From Streptomyces griseoincarnatus (GTDB lineage Bacteria; Actinomycetota; Actinomycetes; Streptomycetales; Streptomycetaceae): a stretch of 64,000 bases of DNA. The stretch covers positions 124,001-188,000 of the forward strand of contig BMTH01000007.1 of the NCBI GenBank assembly GCA_014649575.1, given 5' to 3'. The position numbers and the translations under genes were made by a program. The notes beneath the pieces are model-generated. The model was not told the DNA's origin. It saw only the letters and a list, made by a program, of their open reading frames with translations, and made no database searches. Below are positions 32,763 to 41,353 of this stretch, piece after piece. The first letter of the stretch is position 1. Each line of letters opens with the position of its first letter.

Positions 32763-34546
32763 CGGACGGTCTCCGTGACGGGCTCCGGCGTCTCCACGGC
32801 CCAGGTGGGGACGGCGCGGGGGGTGGGTTCGGTCCAGTGGCCGGGGACGTGGGCCTCGGCGGGCGCGGCGAAGGGCTGCGGGTCTCCGGCGCCGTCGAGG
32901 ACGGGCCGGCGTACCGGGGTGCGGGCGACGGTCTCGAGGTAGAGGCCGCGGAACGCCGCGACGTTCTGCTCGACGCTGAACAGTTCCAGCGCCCGGGCGC
33001 GCGCGGCCGCTCCGAGGCGCGCACGGCGCTCGGGGTCGCGCAGCAGCGAGACGCACGCCTCGGCGAGCGCCCGCGGATTACGCGGCGGTACGACGAGGCC
33101 GGTGCCGCCGATCACCTCGACGACCGCGCCGACGTCCGTGGAGACCGTCGCGCGTCCGCAGAACATCGCCTCGATCAGCCCGACCGGGAACCCCTCGACG
33201 ACGCTGGACAGCACGGTGACGGCCCCGCCGGCGTGGACGTCGGCGGTGGTCTCGGCGCCGGGGCCGCCGGGTTCCTCGAAGGACACCGGGTTCCGCCCCA
33301 CGGCGTGCGGGCCGTCGGCCTCGTCCGGGAAGAGCTGGGCGGCCAGGGCCCGGCAGTGGCCGAGGTAGGCCTCACCCTCGGGCCCTGAGGGGCGGCCGAC
33401 GATGCGCAGCCGGGTGCCGGGCTCGGCCGCGCGGACCTCCGCGAAGGCGTGCAGCAGCGAGACCAGGTCCTTGGCGGGCTCCACCCGGCCGAACCAGACG
33501 AGGGTGTGCGGCCCGGCGTGCTCCTGCTTCTCCTGCCTCTCCTGCTTCTCCTGCCTCTCCTGCTTCTCCCGCTTCTCGTCCTTCTCCCGGTCCTCCGGCC
33601 GGCGGTCCTCGCCGACGCGCGCGAAGGGCGTGGCGTCCAGGCCGGGGTGGATGGTGCGCAGTTTGGCCCGGTCGGCGCCGCAGCGCTCCTGCCAGCGACG
33701 GGCGTGGGCGTTGCCGGGGACGAGGTAGGAGGCGGCACGGTAGGTCTCGGCGGTCAGCAGGCCGTGGAAGGCGGCGAGCAGGGACCGCACGGCGGGCGAG
33801 GCGTCGGGGCGCGTGAGGTAGTGGGTGCGCAGACGCACGCCGTACTCGGTGACCACGAGCGGGACGCCGAAGAAGTGGCGGGCGAGCAGGCCCGGGAGCG
33901 CGGCGATGCCGCCGGACGCGGCGTGGCAGAGATCGACGGCGCCTAGGCCGTCCTCCTCGTACCAGTCGAGCGAGAGGGGGCGCAGGGCGCGCTCCAGGTG
34001 GTCGGCGACGGTCAGCAGGTCGGAGACGCGGGCCTCCCGCGCGGCGCGGCGGGCTCCGGGCGCTCGACAGGCACGCTCCAGGGCGCGCACGGCCTGCTCG
34101 GAGCGCAGCGCGGCGACCAGTCCGCCCTCGTCGCGGGCGAGCTCGGCGAGCCCGTGCAGCGCGTTGGCGAAACGGTCCGCCTCAGCGGTGCCGGGCTTCT
34201 CGGCGATGCCGGGCCCCTGGGCGGTGCCGGGCTTCTGGGCGGTGCCGGGCTCCGCGGCGGTGCAGAGGGCGGCGGCCAGTTCGCCGTAGTGCTCGGTGAA
34301 GCGCCGGCGGGCGCGGCGGCCGTGGACCACCCCGTCCTCCTCAGCGACCCACAGCGGCGCCGTGCGCACTCGCTGAACCTGGGGCGGCAGCTCGACCCAT
34401 CCCGCGTCCTCCTGGGCCTGGCCGGTGCTGAACGCGTAGACGTCGAACTCGTGTCGGTCGAGCCCGCGCACCAGGCGGTCGCACCACACCCCGCCTTCAC
34501 CGCCCACATACGGATAGCCACCCTCCGTAAGCAGTCCGATGCGCAC
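32759..34546 (-). CDS. PelF-like GT4 glycosyltransferase (DUF3492 N-terminal domain)
   Basis: 595 residues from GTG 34546. Starts RIGLLTEGGYPYVGGEGGVWCDRLVRGL-type, the DUF3492 signature found in PelF. HPGLD opens the C-terminal GT-B half near 285; VWFGRVEPAKDL near 345 and VEGFPVGLIEAMFCGRATV near 440 give the E-x7-E motif of GT4 enzymes. A charged KQERQEKQ repeat (33526-33592) is inserted just before the C-terminal nucleotide-sugar domain, and a GTAQKPGTAQ repeat sits in the N-terminal half. First gene of the operon glycosyltransferase - membrane protein - epimerase - spherulin-4 protein. Confidence 0.85.
   Translation of the reverse strand: MRIGLLTEGGYPYVGGEGGVWCDRLVRGLDRHEFDVYAFSTGQAQEDAGWVELPPQVQRVRTAPLWVAEEDGVVHGRRARRRFTEHYGELAAALCTAAEPGTAQKPGTAQGPGIAEKPGTAEADRFANALHGLAELARDEGGLVAALRSEQAVRALERACRAPGARRAAREARVSDLLTVADHLERALRPLSLDWYEEDGLGAVDLCHAASGGIAALPGLLARHFFGVPLVVTEYGVRLRTHYLTRPDASPAVRSLLAAFHGLLTAETYRAASYLVPGNAHARRWQERCGADRAKLRTIHPGLDATPFARVGEDRRPEDREKDEKREKQERQEKQERQEKQEHAGPHTLVWFGRVEPAKDLVSLLHAFAEVRAAEPGTRLRIVGRPSGPEGEAYLGHCRALAAQLFPDEADGPHAVGRNPVSFEEPGGPGAETTADVHAGGAVTVLSSVVEGFPVGLIEAMFCGRATVSTDVGAVVEVIGGTGLVVPPRNPRALAEACVSLLRDPERRARLGAAARARALELFSVEQNVAAFRGLYLETVARTPVRRPVLDGAGDPQPFAAPAEAHVPGHWTEPTPRAVPTWAVETPEPVTETVR
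33526..33592 (-). repeat. Short charged repeat in the glycosyltransferase gene
   Basis: Alternating (CTCCTGCTT)(CTCCTGCCT)-type 9-12-nt units encode EKQERQEKQERQEKQE. Such a stretch is not part of the GT-B fold and probably forms an exposed helix or loop. Confidence 0.7.
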
Positions 34547-34624
34547 GTGTGCACCCCCGTTCTCCCGTCGGGAGCCGCCGTTGGCCCGGCGGCTCGCAGC
34601 GGGACGAACGTATGCGGACAGGAC

Positions 34625-34658
34625 GGTGGCGTGATGGACGGTTGTCCATCACGCCACC
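34625..34658 (-). terminator. 15-bp stem terminator after the DUF3152 operon
   Basis: Perfect stem 34625-34639 with 34644-34658 and a GGTT loop, between the DUF3152 stop and the glycosyltransferase start. A second GC hairpin lies at about 34760-34797. It separates the two leftward operons. A further hairpin (GAGCCGCCG/CGGCGGCTC near 34572-34595) is in the leader of the glycosyltransferase. Confidence 0.75.
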
Positions 34659-34801
34659 AGAAGGGGTGAACGGGCGTAACTTTCCCGTGCGAATCGCGTT
34701 TGGCCGTGCTGAGACCGGCGTACGACGGGCGCTCGCCCGGTCCGGGGCCACCACCCGGCGCGCGCCCCGCCGCGGAGGGCCGGCCCGGTCGGCGGGGCGG
34801 G

Positions 34802-36688
34802 TCAGCCCTTGGGATAGGGCCAGGCGTTGGGCCGGCAGCTGATCCCGCCGTACTCGAGGAACTTGGTCTGCTGCTGCATCACCGGGGCCAGGTCGCCGTC
34901 CTTGTCACAGGTGACGTGGTTGTGGCCGAGGCGGTGGCCGATCTCGTGGTTGATCAGCATCTGGCGGTACGCGAACATCTTGTCGCCGTACGTCTCGGCG
35001 CCCTGCGCCCAGCGATAGGCATTGATCATCACCCGCTCGGTGGCCGCGGAGTCGCAGGAGACGTTGTCCTGGGTGGTGTCCAGGCCCGACTTGGCGCACC
35101 AGTCGGCGGTCGTCTCGGGACTGGCCAGGGTGATCACGAACTCGGCGTCGCCGGTCTCGATCCGCTCGAAGGCCAGGCCGTCGCGCGCCCAGCTCCGTCT
35201 GTCGTTGAGCGTCCGGTGCACGGCCTCGGCGAACAGCGCGCCGTCCAGGTCGAGCCCGCGCTCCACGTCCACGCGGTAGGTGACCTTCCGCCCCTTGCCG
35301 GGCGCCTTGTCGATCCCCTTGACGGCGTAGAACGTGCCCGTGCCCGCGCGGGTGGCGGCCAACGGGAACGTGCGGTCCATCTGCTGCTCGTACGTGAGCG
35401 GCTTCGCCGTGGGCGCGTCGGGCGTCGCCCTGTCGTCGCCGCGCGAGGCCGACTCGCGCGCGTCGCGCGCCTGCTCGCCGGCGGACTGCGACTGGACGCT
35501 CGGACTGTCGTGCTCGTCGGCGACCTGCCCGGCGACGACGACGGCCAGCACGGTGGTGACGGCGGCGGCCGCTATACCGGTGAACGCGCGCCCCTTGCCG
35601 CCCCCGGTCTGTGCGGGGACACCCGTCGGCGGCTCGTCGTCGACGGCGTCGGTGTCGGTGTCCGAGGGGACGCCGGTGTCCGGGGCGCCGTCCCAGTCGG
35701 TGACGGCGGCGTACGGGTCCCCGGGGCCGCGGGTCACGGGCTTGCGCGGGGTGAAGAGGTCGTCGCTCTCGTCGAACGCCTCCACGTAGTCCCGGCGCGG
35801 CCCCTCCACGGGCGCCTGGCGCTGCCTCGGCAGGGGCACCCCCTGCCCGGCGGCCGGCGCGCCGTACCCGGCGCCGGCGGCGGTACGTCCGTGCAGGTTC
35901 CCCCAGCCGCCCCCGGTCTCCTGCTGCTCGGGGTGCCCGCCCCGGACCCGGCGAGTGCCGTGCGCGGGGGTGCCGTCCGCAGAGCGCGGAACACCGTGCG
36001 GAGCGGTGCCATCGCCGTACCTGGGAACACCGTGCGGAGGGGTGCCGTCCCCGTACCCGGGAACACCGTGCGGAGGGGTGCCGTCCCCGTACCCGGGAAC
36101 ACCGTGCGGAGGGGTGCCGTCCCCGTACCCGGGAACACCGTGCGGAGGGGTGCCGTCCCCGTGGCGCGGCCCGCCTTGCGGAGGAGGTCCGCCCCCAGGG
36201 CGGGGCGGGCCCTGTGCGGGAGCCGCGTTTCCGTGGCGCGGGAAGCCGTGGGCGGGAGTCCCCTCGCCGTACTGCGGCACACCGCGCGGCGGGGTGCCGT
36301 CGCCGTACCCGGGCGCCCCCTGGCCTTGACCGTCGTACCCGGGCGCGCCCTGCGACTGACCGCCGTACCCGGGCGCGCCCTGCGGCTGACCGCCGTACCG
36401 GGGGACGCCGCGCGCCGGGGTTCCGCTCTGCTGCCATCCGTCCGGCACCGGCGGTACGCCCGGGGCCGGTCTGCCGCGCCCCGGGGCCCCGTACCCGTGC
36501 ACCGGGGTGCCGTGCGGCGGAGTGCCCTGCGCCTGCTGCCGCGGCAGCGCCGCGCCCTGGCCGGTGTCCCGGCGGTCGTCGTACCGCGCCTCGGGCGCGT
36601 CTCGTACGCCGCGTGCGGCGGCGGCTGCGGTGGTGGGGTCCGCGGTGTCGCCCTTGGGGGCGGGCCCGCGCCGGCTGTGGCGTCCCAT
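34802..36688 (-). CDS. DUF3152 membrane-anchored metalloprotease-like protein
   Basis: 628 residues, ATG 36688. Residues 1-330 are disordered Gly/Pro-rich with a 12-residue GDGTPPHGVPGY repeat; one membrane span at about 364-385 (TGIAAAAVTTVLAVVVAG); residues 430-628 are the extracytoplasmic DUF3152 domain ending with INHEIGHRLGHNHVTCD, an HExxHxxGxxH zinc motif of metzincin type, and paired Cys. The motif suggests a surface zinc peptidase although activity in this family is unproven to my knowledge. Type II topology. Lies 8 bp after the alpha/beta hydrolase gene, so co-transcribed. Syntenic with a mycobacterial DUF3152 gene beside moeZ. Confidence 0.85.
   Translation of the reverse strand: MGRHSRRGPAPKGDTADPTTAAAAARGVRDAPEARYDDRRDTGQGAALPRQQAQGTPPHGTPVHGYGAPGRGRPAPGVPPVPDGWQQSGTPARGVPRYGGQPQGAPGYGGQSQGAPGYDGQGQGAPGYGDGTPPRGVPQYGEGTPAHGFPRHGNAAPAQGPPRPGGGPPPQGGPRHGDGTPPHGVPGYGDGTPPHGVPGYGDGTPPHGVPGYGDGTPPHGVPRYGDGTAPHGVPRSADGTPAHGTRRVRGGHPEQQETGGGWGNLHGRTAAGAGYGAPAAGQGVPLPRQRQAPVEGPRRDYVEAFDESDDLFTPRKPVTRGPGDPYAAVTDWDGAPDTGVPSDTDTDAVDDEPPTGVPAQTGGGKGRAFTGIAAAAVTTVLAVVVAGQVADEHDSPSVQSQSAGEQARDARESASRGDDRATPDAPTAKPLTYEQQMDRTFPLAATRAGTGTFYAVKGIDKAPGKGRKVTYRVDVERGLDLDGALFAEAVHRTLNDRRSWARDGLAFERIETGDAEFVITLASPETTADWCAKSGLDTTQDNVSCDSAATERVMINAYRWAQGAETYGDKMFAYRQMLINHEIGHRLGHNHVTCDKDGDLAPVMQQQTKFLEYGGISCRPNAWPYPKG
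36015..36165 (-). repeat. 36-nt tandem repeats in the DUF3152 gene
   Basis: About four nearly identical 36-nt units (GGAACACCGTGCGGAGGGGT core) encode GDGTPPHGVPGY; degenerate copies extend both ways to about 35950 and 36400. In-frame expansions or contractions would be tolerated. Confidence 0.85.
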
Positions 36689-36696
36689 GTCGCGCC

Positions 36697-37755
36697 TCAG
36701 CCCCTTGTCGTCTCGATGGTGGCGGTCGGGCCACCGGTGTCGGCGGACGGACCCGGATCGCCCTCTGCGTCCGGCTGCACAGTATCGCCCTCGTCCGCAG
36801 GACCGGTCGCGTCCCTCAGGAGTTCACGGAAGGCCGACGCCACGGTCTCCGGGTACTCCATCATCGCCACGTGTCCCGCGTCCGGGAGTGTCACGAGTCG
36901 GGAACCCCGGAAGTGGCGGGCGGCTCGCTGCGCCATGCGGAAGCCGACGAGCTGGTCGCGGCCGCCGTAGACGAGCAGGGTCGGCGCGAGCACCCGCTCG
37001 GCCTGACGCCACAGTCCGTGCTGGCCACCCAGCATGTAGGAGCTGACGAGGCCCCGGGCGGAGCGCGCCATCGCGTCCCAGAAGTACGGCAGCCGCTGTC
37101 GCCGCTCCATCTCCTGCACGGCGTGCCGGAAGCCCTCCGGCGCCACCCGTGAGGGGTCGCCGTAACAGAGGTTCATCACGCCTCGGACGCGCTGCTCGGC
37201 AGTCCACTCACGGGTGAGCCGGGTGAACAGGGGTGCGACGCCGGGCACGGCCAGCAGTCCGGTGGGGACGGCGGAGCGCTGCACGCGCAGCTCCGGCAGG
37301 GCCGGGGAGACGAGCGTGAGGGTGCGGACCAGGTCGGGGCGCACGGCGGCGACCCGGGTGGCGACCGCACCGCCGAGGGAGTTGCCGAAGAGGTGCACCG
37401 GTCCGCGGTCGGACGCCTCCAGACAGCGGATCACCGCGCGTGCGTGCGCGGTGATCGAGTAGTCGCCGTCGTCCGGCGGCGGGGAGTCGCCGAACCCGGG
37501 GAGGTCCACGGCCTCGCTGTCGACGGCGTCCTCCAGCAGGGCCATCAGGGGCGACCAGTTGAGCGACGAGCCGCCGAGTCCGTGGACGTAGAAGGCCGGC
37601 GGGCGTCCTTCGCGGACCGGCGGCCGGGATCTGACCGTGAGCGTGACGCCGGGCACCCGCACCGACCTCAGCCGCTCGCCCTCGGCCACCCGGACCGCCG
37701 CCGGCTCGGGCAGCACGCTCGTCGGCGGCACGGACGGCAGCTCGGTCGAAGACAT
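36697..37755 (-). CDS. Alpha/beta hydrolase
   Basis: 352 residues, ATG 37755. Core from residue 30: YVHGLGGSSLNW oxyanion loop, DLPGFGDSPPP, LFGNSLGGAVATRVA with the nucleophile Ser near 127, YGGRDQLVGFRMAQ with Asp near 262, and LPDAGHVAMMEYPE with His near 290. No signal peptide. An acidic, disordered C-terminal tail follows. First gene of the operon with DUF3152 and divergent from the small acidic protein. Substrate unknown. Confidence 0.88.
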   Translation of the reverse strand: MSSTELPSVPPTSVLPEPAAVRVAEGERLRSVRVPGVTLTVRSRPPVREGRPPAFYVHGLGGSSLNWSPLMALLEDAVDSEAVDLPGFGDSPPPDDGDYSITAHARAVIRCLEASDRGPVHLFGNSLGGAVATRVAAVRPDLVRTLTLVSPALPELRVQRSAVPTGLLAVPGVAPLFTRLTREWTAEQRVRGVMNLCYGDPSRVAPEGFRHAVQEMERRQRLPYFWDAMARSARGLVSSYMLGGQHGLWRQAERVLAPTLLVYGGRDQLVGFRMAQRAARHFRGSRLVTLPDAGHVAMMEYPETVASAFRELLRDATGPADEGDTVQPDAEGDPGPSADTGGPTATIETTRG

Positions 37756-37910
37756 GCGGCAATGTTACGAGACGATCACGTCGTGGTTCATGTGTTCGGC
37801 GTCACAGGATGGCATGGCGGCCGAATCGGGTGTCTCCTAGGCTCGTACTGAGGGCACCCGTACGTGACCCCTGCCTGCCTCAGGGGTGTGACCAGGAAGG
37901 GAGCCCAGCG

Positions 37911-38138
37911 ATGGCCGTGGATCCGACCGAGCCCGAGACGTTCGAGGAGGACGAGGACGTGCAGGAGAGCCTGGAGTACGACGTCGAGGCGCCGGAGGTC
38001 GACGCGGCCGAGCAGCAGACGGAGGTACGGCCGGAGCAGGACGACCCGCTGGAGGATGTCGACCCCGACCGTGCCAACGAGGCGGACCTGGTGGAACAGG
38101 CGCGCGTGGTCCAGCTCGACGAGGACGACTACCGGTGA
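37911..38138 (+). CDS. Small acidic protein, conserved hypothetical
   Basis: 75 residues from ATG 37911 with GGAAGGGAG upstream. Over a third of residues are Asp or Glu, with almost no hydrophobic core, so it is probably unstructured. No family recognised. Precedes the TetR gene by 197 bp in the same direction. Confidence 0.7.
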   Translation: MAVDPTEPETFEEDEDVQESLEYDVEAPEVDAAEQQTEVRPEQDDPLEDVDPDRANEADLVEQARVVQLDEDDYR

Positions 38139-38335
38139 GAGATGCGTCGGCCGGGGCGACAGCCGTTCGGAAGGGGACGTGTTTTGCCCGCTCTGACAGC
38201 TTCTGAAACCGTCCGTGCCACTTTTCCCGCTGTCCGGTCCGTGAAATTCTGCACGCGCACCGCGCACATCAGGATTACCGAAAAGTACGATGGCGACGCG
38301 GCTGATCCCGCATGTGGACGACTATGGGAGGCGGC

Positions 38336-38980
38336 GTGACAGCCATCGAGCAGACGGACGCGGTACGCCCGAGGGGTACACGCCTTCCGCGCCGTGCCCG
38401 GCGGAACCAGTTGCTGGGCGCCGCCCAGGAGGTCTTCGTCGCGCAGGGCTACCACGCGGCGGCGATGGACGACATCGCCGAGCGCGCGGGTGTCAGCAAG
38501 CCGGTGCTGTACCAGCACTTCCCCGGCAAGCTCGACCTGTACCTGGCGCTGCTGGACCAGCACTGCGAGGCGCTGATCCAGTCGGTGCGGCACGCGCTGG
38601 CGTCGACGTCGGACAACAAGCAGCGCGTGCGGGCGACCATGGACGCCTACTTCGCGTACGTCGAGGACGACGGTGGCGCGTTCCGCCTCGTCTTCGAGTC
38701 GGACCTGACGAACGAGCCCGCCGTGCGCGAGCGGGTCGACAAGGTCACCAACGACTGCGCGGAGGCCATCTGCGACGTCATCGCCGAGGACACCGGCCTG
38801 TCGCGGGCGGAGTCGACGCTGCTGGCGTCGGGACTCGGCGGGCTGGCCCAGGTGGTGGCGCGGTCGTGGCTGCACAGCGACCGCAGCGTGCCGCGCGACC
38901 AGGCGGTGCAGCTGCTGACGTCGCTGGCCTGGCGGGGCATCGCCGGGTTCCCGCTGCACGGCAGCGACCAGCAGCACTGA
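38336..38980 (+). CDS. TetR family transcriptional regulator
   Basis: 214 residues from GTG 38336 with GGGAGG 4 bases before it; ATGs further up have no ribosome site. N-terminal helix-turn-helix: LLGAAQEVFVAQGYHAAAMDD, ERAGVSKPVLYQHFPGKLDLY at about 30-70. The C-terminal ligand domain is helical (QVVARSWLHSDRSVP). Target unknown; the homologous mycobacterial gene sits next to the DUF3107 gene as here. Confidence 0.92.
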   Translation: MTAIEQTDAVRPRGTRLPRRARRNQLLGAAQEVFVAQGYHAAAMDDIAERAGVSKPVLYQHFPGKLDLYLALLDQHCEALIQSVRHALASTSDNKQRVRATMDAYFAYVEDDGGAFRLVFESDLTNEPAVRERVDKVTNDCAEAICDVIAEDTGLSRAESTLLASGLGGLAQVVARSWLHSDRSVPRDQAVQLLTSLAWRGIAGFPLHGSDQQH

Positions 38981-39126
38981 CCGGCGCGGCCGGCGGTCGT
39001 TTGTTCCCGTCGGCTGTTCGCTGTTGGCGTTGCCGGGCGAAGCGTGCGGATCCCCTCACCGGGCTAATGTGTGCAGGTACGGCGCGGAAGGTCGCGCACT
39101 TCACTGACCGTCGGAGGGACATAGCC

Positions 39127-39354
39127 GTGGAGGTCAAGATCGGCGTGCAGCACGCGCCCCGCGAGATCGTTCTGGAGAGCGGTCAGAGCGCCGAGGAGGT
39201 CGAGCGCGTGGTGGGCGAGGCGCTGGCCGGGAAGTCGCAGCTGCTGAGCCTCGTGGACGAGCACGGCCGCAAGATCCTGGTCCCGGCCGACCGTCTCGCC
39301 TACGTGGAGATCGGCGAGCCGGCCCCGCGCAAGGTGGGCTTCGGCGCGCTGTAG
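39127..39354 (+). CDS. DUF3107 family protein
   Basis: 75 residues from GTG 39127 with GGAGGG 9 bases upstream. Compact alpha/beta protein MEVKIGVQHAPREIVLE, with VPADRLAYVEIGE near the C-terminus, the DUF3107 (TB9.4-like) pattern of actinobacteria. No known function. Followed by a very strong terminator. Confidence 0.88.
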   Translation: MEVKIGVQHAPREIVLESGQSAEEVERVVGEALAGKSQLLSLVDEHGRKILVPADRLAYVEIGEPAPRKVGFGAL

Positions 39355-39369
39355 GGCTGTATGCGTGGC

Positions 39370-39405
39370 GGAAGGGCCCGGCGGTTGTCACCGCCGGGCC
39401 CTTCC
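39370..39405 (+). terminator. 16-bp perfect stem terminator after DUF3107
   Basis: 39370-39385 pairs with 39390-39405, loop TGTC; 16 bases after the stop codon. Confidence 0.9.
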
Positions 39406-39552
39406 GCGTGCCTGAGGGCATGCGCCCTCGAAACCCCCGGACGGCCTACAGGCGAGGCCGCGTGGGGAGGATTGGATTCCGCAGGTCAGGGGTAAACCGG
39501 GACAGGACCAAGACAGGGACGAGCAGGCCGGCCGTGTGGGAGGGACCCCGAC

Positions 39553-39819
39553 ATGCTTCTGGAAGCGCTCAGCTCCGCGATTCTCGGCCTGGCCCTGGCC
39601 TGGGGGGCGTACCACCGCCTGTCGCACCGGCTCCCCCGGCGTGCCCTCGTGCTGGCGACCGGTGTGGCGGGGGCGCTGTTCGGCGCCTTCGTCATGAACA
39701 CCGCGCTGGACGCGGGGAATCTGCTGACGATGCTGGTGGGCGCGGCGATCGTCTCGACCGCCTCCCTCTCCCTGCTGCTGCGCCCGGCGGGCAGGCTCCG
39801 CCACTCGGCCACGGCCTGA
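39553..39819 (+). CDS. Small membrane protein, hypothetical
   Basis: 88 residues, ATG 39553 with GGGAGGG. Two to three hydrophobic helices (LLEALSSAILGLALAWGAY; ALVLATGVAGALFGAFVM; LLTMLVGAAIVSTASLSLLL) joined by Arg-rich turns. No family recognised. It has its own upstream terminator and thus its own promoter somewhere in 39406-39550. Confidence 0.7.
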   Translation: MLLEALSSAILGLALAWGAYHRLSHRLPRRALVLATGVAGALFGAFVMNTALDAGNLLTMLVGAAIVSTASLSLLLRPAGRLRHSATA

Positions 39820-40199
39820 CCGCCGGCGGGCGGTCACCCACCCTCTTCGGCAGTGGGCGCCGACTCGCCACGACCACCTGGCCCGGCAGCTCCGCCTCTG
39901 CCGCCCCCGTGCGCCACCCCGCAGCCCGGCGGCCCCGCAGCCCGGCAGACGGTCACGCCGTTCCGGCCAGGCGCGACGCCCCGTCGCCGTCAGCCAGGCC
40001 GTCTTCCGGCACAGTCATGCGGGCGACCGCCGGGCGCTTCTCATCGGGCCGGCCGCCCTGCCGGGCGGTCGCCCGCCGTCTTCCGGGCGCCGCGACCGGG
40101 CTGACAGTCCGCCCGGCGGGCGGACTGTCACGTGCGTGACTGCCACAAGGTCCGGCGTCGGCCGTCCCGGCCGGCCCGAGGCCGTGCAACGGATCGCCG
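39820..40199. other. Intergenic region between convergent genes
   Basis: 380 bases of GC-rich sequence with no convincing gene. The only clear structure is the 13-bp hairpin at 40102-40130, described separately. A Pro/Arg-rich open frame across the region looks like chance coding in GC-rich DNA. Confidence 0.6.
40102..40130. terminator. 13-bp stem terminator after the ferritin-like gene
   Basis: 40102-40114 pairs perfectly with 40118-40130, loop GGC; lies 70 bp past the stop of the leftward ferritin-like gene. Confidence 0.8.
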
Positions 40200-40955
40200 T
40201 CAGGCGGCCAACCCCAGTGCCGCCATCCGCTTCGTGTGCGCCTCCGTGATGCGGGAGAACATGCGGCCGACCTCGGCCAGGTCGAACCCGTCCGCCACGC
40301 CGCCCACGAGCATCGTCGACAGGGCGTCCCGGTCGGCGACCACGCGCTGGGACTGGGACAGGGCCTCGCCCATCAGGCGGCGTGCCCACAGGGCGAGCCG
40401 GCCGCCGACGCGCGGGTCGGCCTCGATGGCCGCGCGGACCTTCTCCACGGCGAATCCGCCGTGCCCCGTGTCGTCCAGGACGGCCAGGACCAGCGCGCGG
40501 GTGTCGGAGTCGAGGCGCGCCGCGACCTCGCGGTAGAAGTCGCTGGCGATGGAGTCGCCCACGTACGCCTTGACCAGGCCCTCCAGCCAGTCCGACGGCG
40601 CCGTCTGCTTGTGGAAGCCGTCGTAGGCGGCCACGAACGGCTCCATGGCCTGCGTCGGCTCCTCGCCGATCTCGGCCAGCCGGTCCCGCAGCCGCTCGAA
40701 GTGGTGGAACTCGGCCGAGGCCATCTTCGCCAGCTCCGCCTTGTCCCCCATCGTGGGCGCCAGCTTGGCGTCCTCCGCGAGCCGCTCGAACGCCGCCAGC
40801 TCCCCGTACGCGAGCGCGCCGAGCAGATCCACGACAGCGGCACGGTACTGGGGGTCGGCGGAGGCGGCCGCCCAGTCCATGGCGGCGACGCCGGTCCGTG
40901 TGGCAGGGGTCTCGGAGGTTTCCGCGGCGTTGTCAGGGCTGTCAGAGCTCGTCAT
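40200..40955 (-). CDS. Ferritin-like domain protein (MiaE/diiron-type)
   Basis: 251 residues from ATG 40955. Helical four-helix bundle: LLGALAYGELAAFERLAEDA near 45-62, ASAEFHHFERLRDRL near 80-95 and AVLDDTGHGGFAVEKVRA near 165. E-x2-H-type ligands are present in the second helix (EFHHFE), fitting a ferritin-like diiron centre, although not all ligands can be placed by eye. The family is next to the rhlE-type helicase in mycobacteria too. Substrate unknown. Confidence 0.75.
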   Translation of the reverse strand: MTSSDSPDNAAETSETPATRTGVAAMDWAAASADPQYRAAVVDLLGALAYGELAAFERLAEDAKLAPTMGDKAELAKMASAEFHHFERLRDRLAEIGEEPTQAMEPFVAAYDGFHKQTAPSDWLEGLVKAYVGDSIASDFYREVAARLDSDTRALVLAVLDDTGHGGFAVEKVRAAIEADPRVGGRLALWARRLMGEALSQSQRVVADRDALSTMLVGGVADGFDLAEVGRMFSRITEAHTKRMAALGLAA

Positions 40956-41353
40956 GCAGCGCACAATAGCCCGCTCGGCCTGCCCCGGAAGGTCCTGGTC
41001 GATCAGTGTGACGACGACTACGTGACCAAATCGGCCATGGCGTGTGCGCGAATCCGGGGTATGGTGGTAATGCGCCTGCTGAGCACTCTGACGTACTCGG
41101 ATGTGTTCGACGGGCCGCAGCATGTATGAGGATGCCCGGTCGGTGGCCCGATCGGCTCCGACCCGACAGCCCTCTGTTCGTACGGCACATCGCGTACGGG
41201 ATGCGGAGGGACACCTCAGCGGTACGAGCGCTCGAGCGTCGGCAGTGGTCCCGTGTCCTACGGCCGCGACCGTATGGCAGCCGTCGTCCCCGGCACGGTC
41301 CCTACACGACCCCCGCGCTCGCCTCGCACCGCGCACACAGAAGAGGCAGCACC
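40956..41353 (+). other. Divergent promoter and long leader of the DEAD-box helicase gene
   Basis: 398 bases between the ferritin-like gene and the helicase. An open frame in phase with the helicase spans most of it but reads as unconserved Arg/Pro-rich peptide. A TATGGT hexamer at 41060-41065 is a possible -10, which would give a leader near 290 nt. No riboswitch recognised. Confidence 0.45.

Noticed and set aside
36015..36165. Tandem 36-nt units as CRISPR repeats
   Set aside because: In-frame coding repeats without spacers; encode GDGTPPHGVPGY.
41042..41353. In-frame upstream extension of the DEAD-box helicase
   Set aside because: Peptide is Arg/Pro-rich and unlike helicase N-termini; a ribosome site stands right at the CTG where homology begins.
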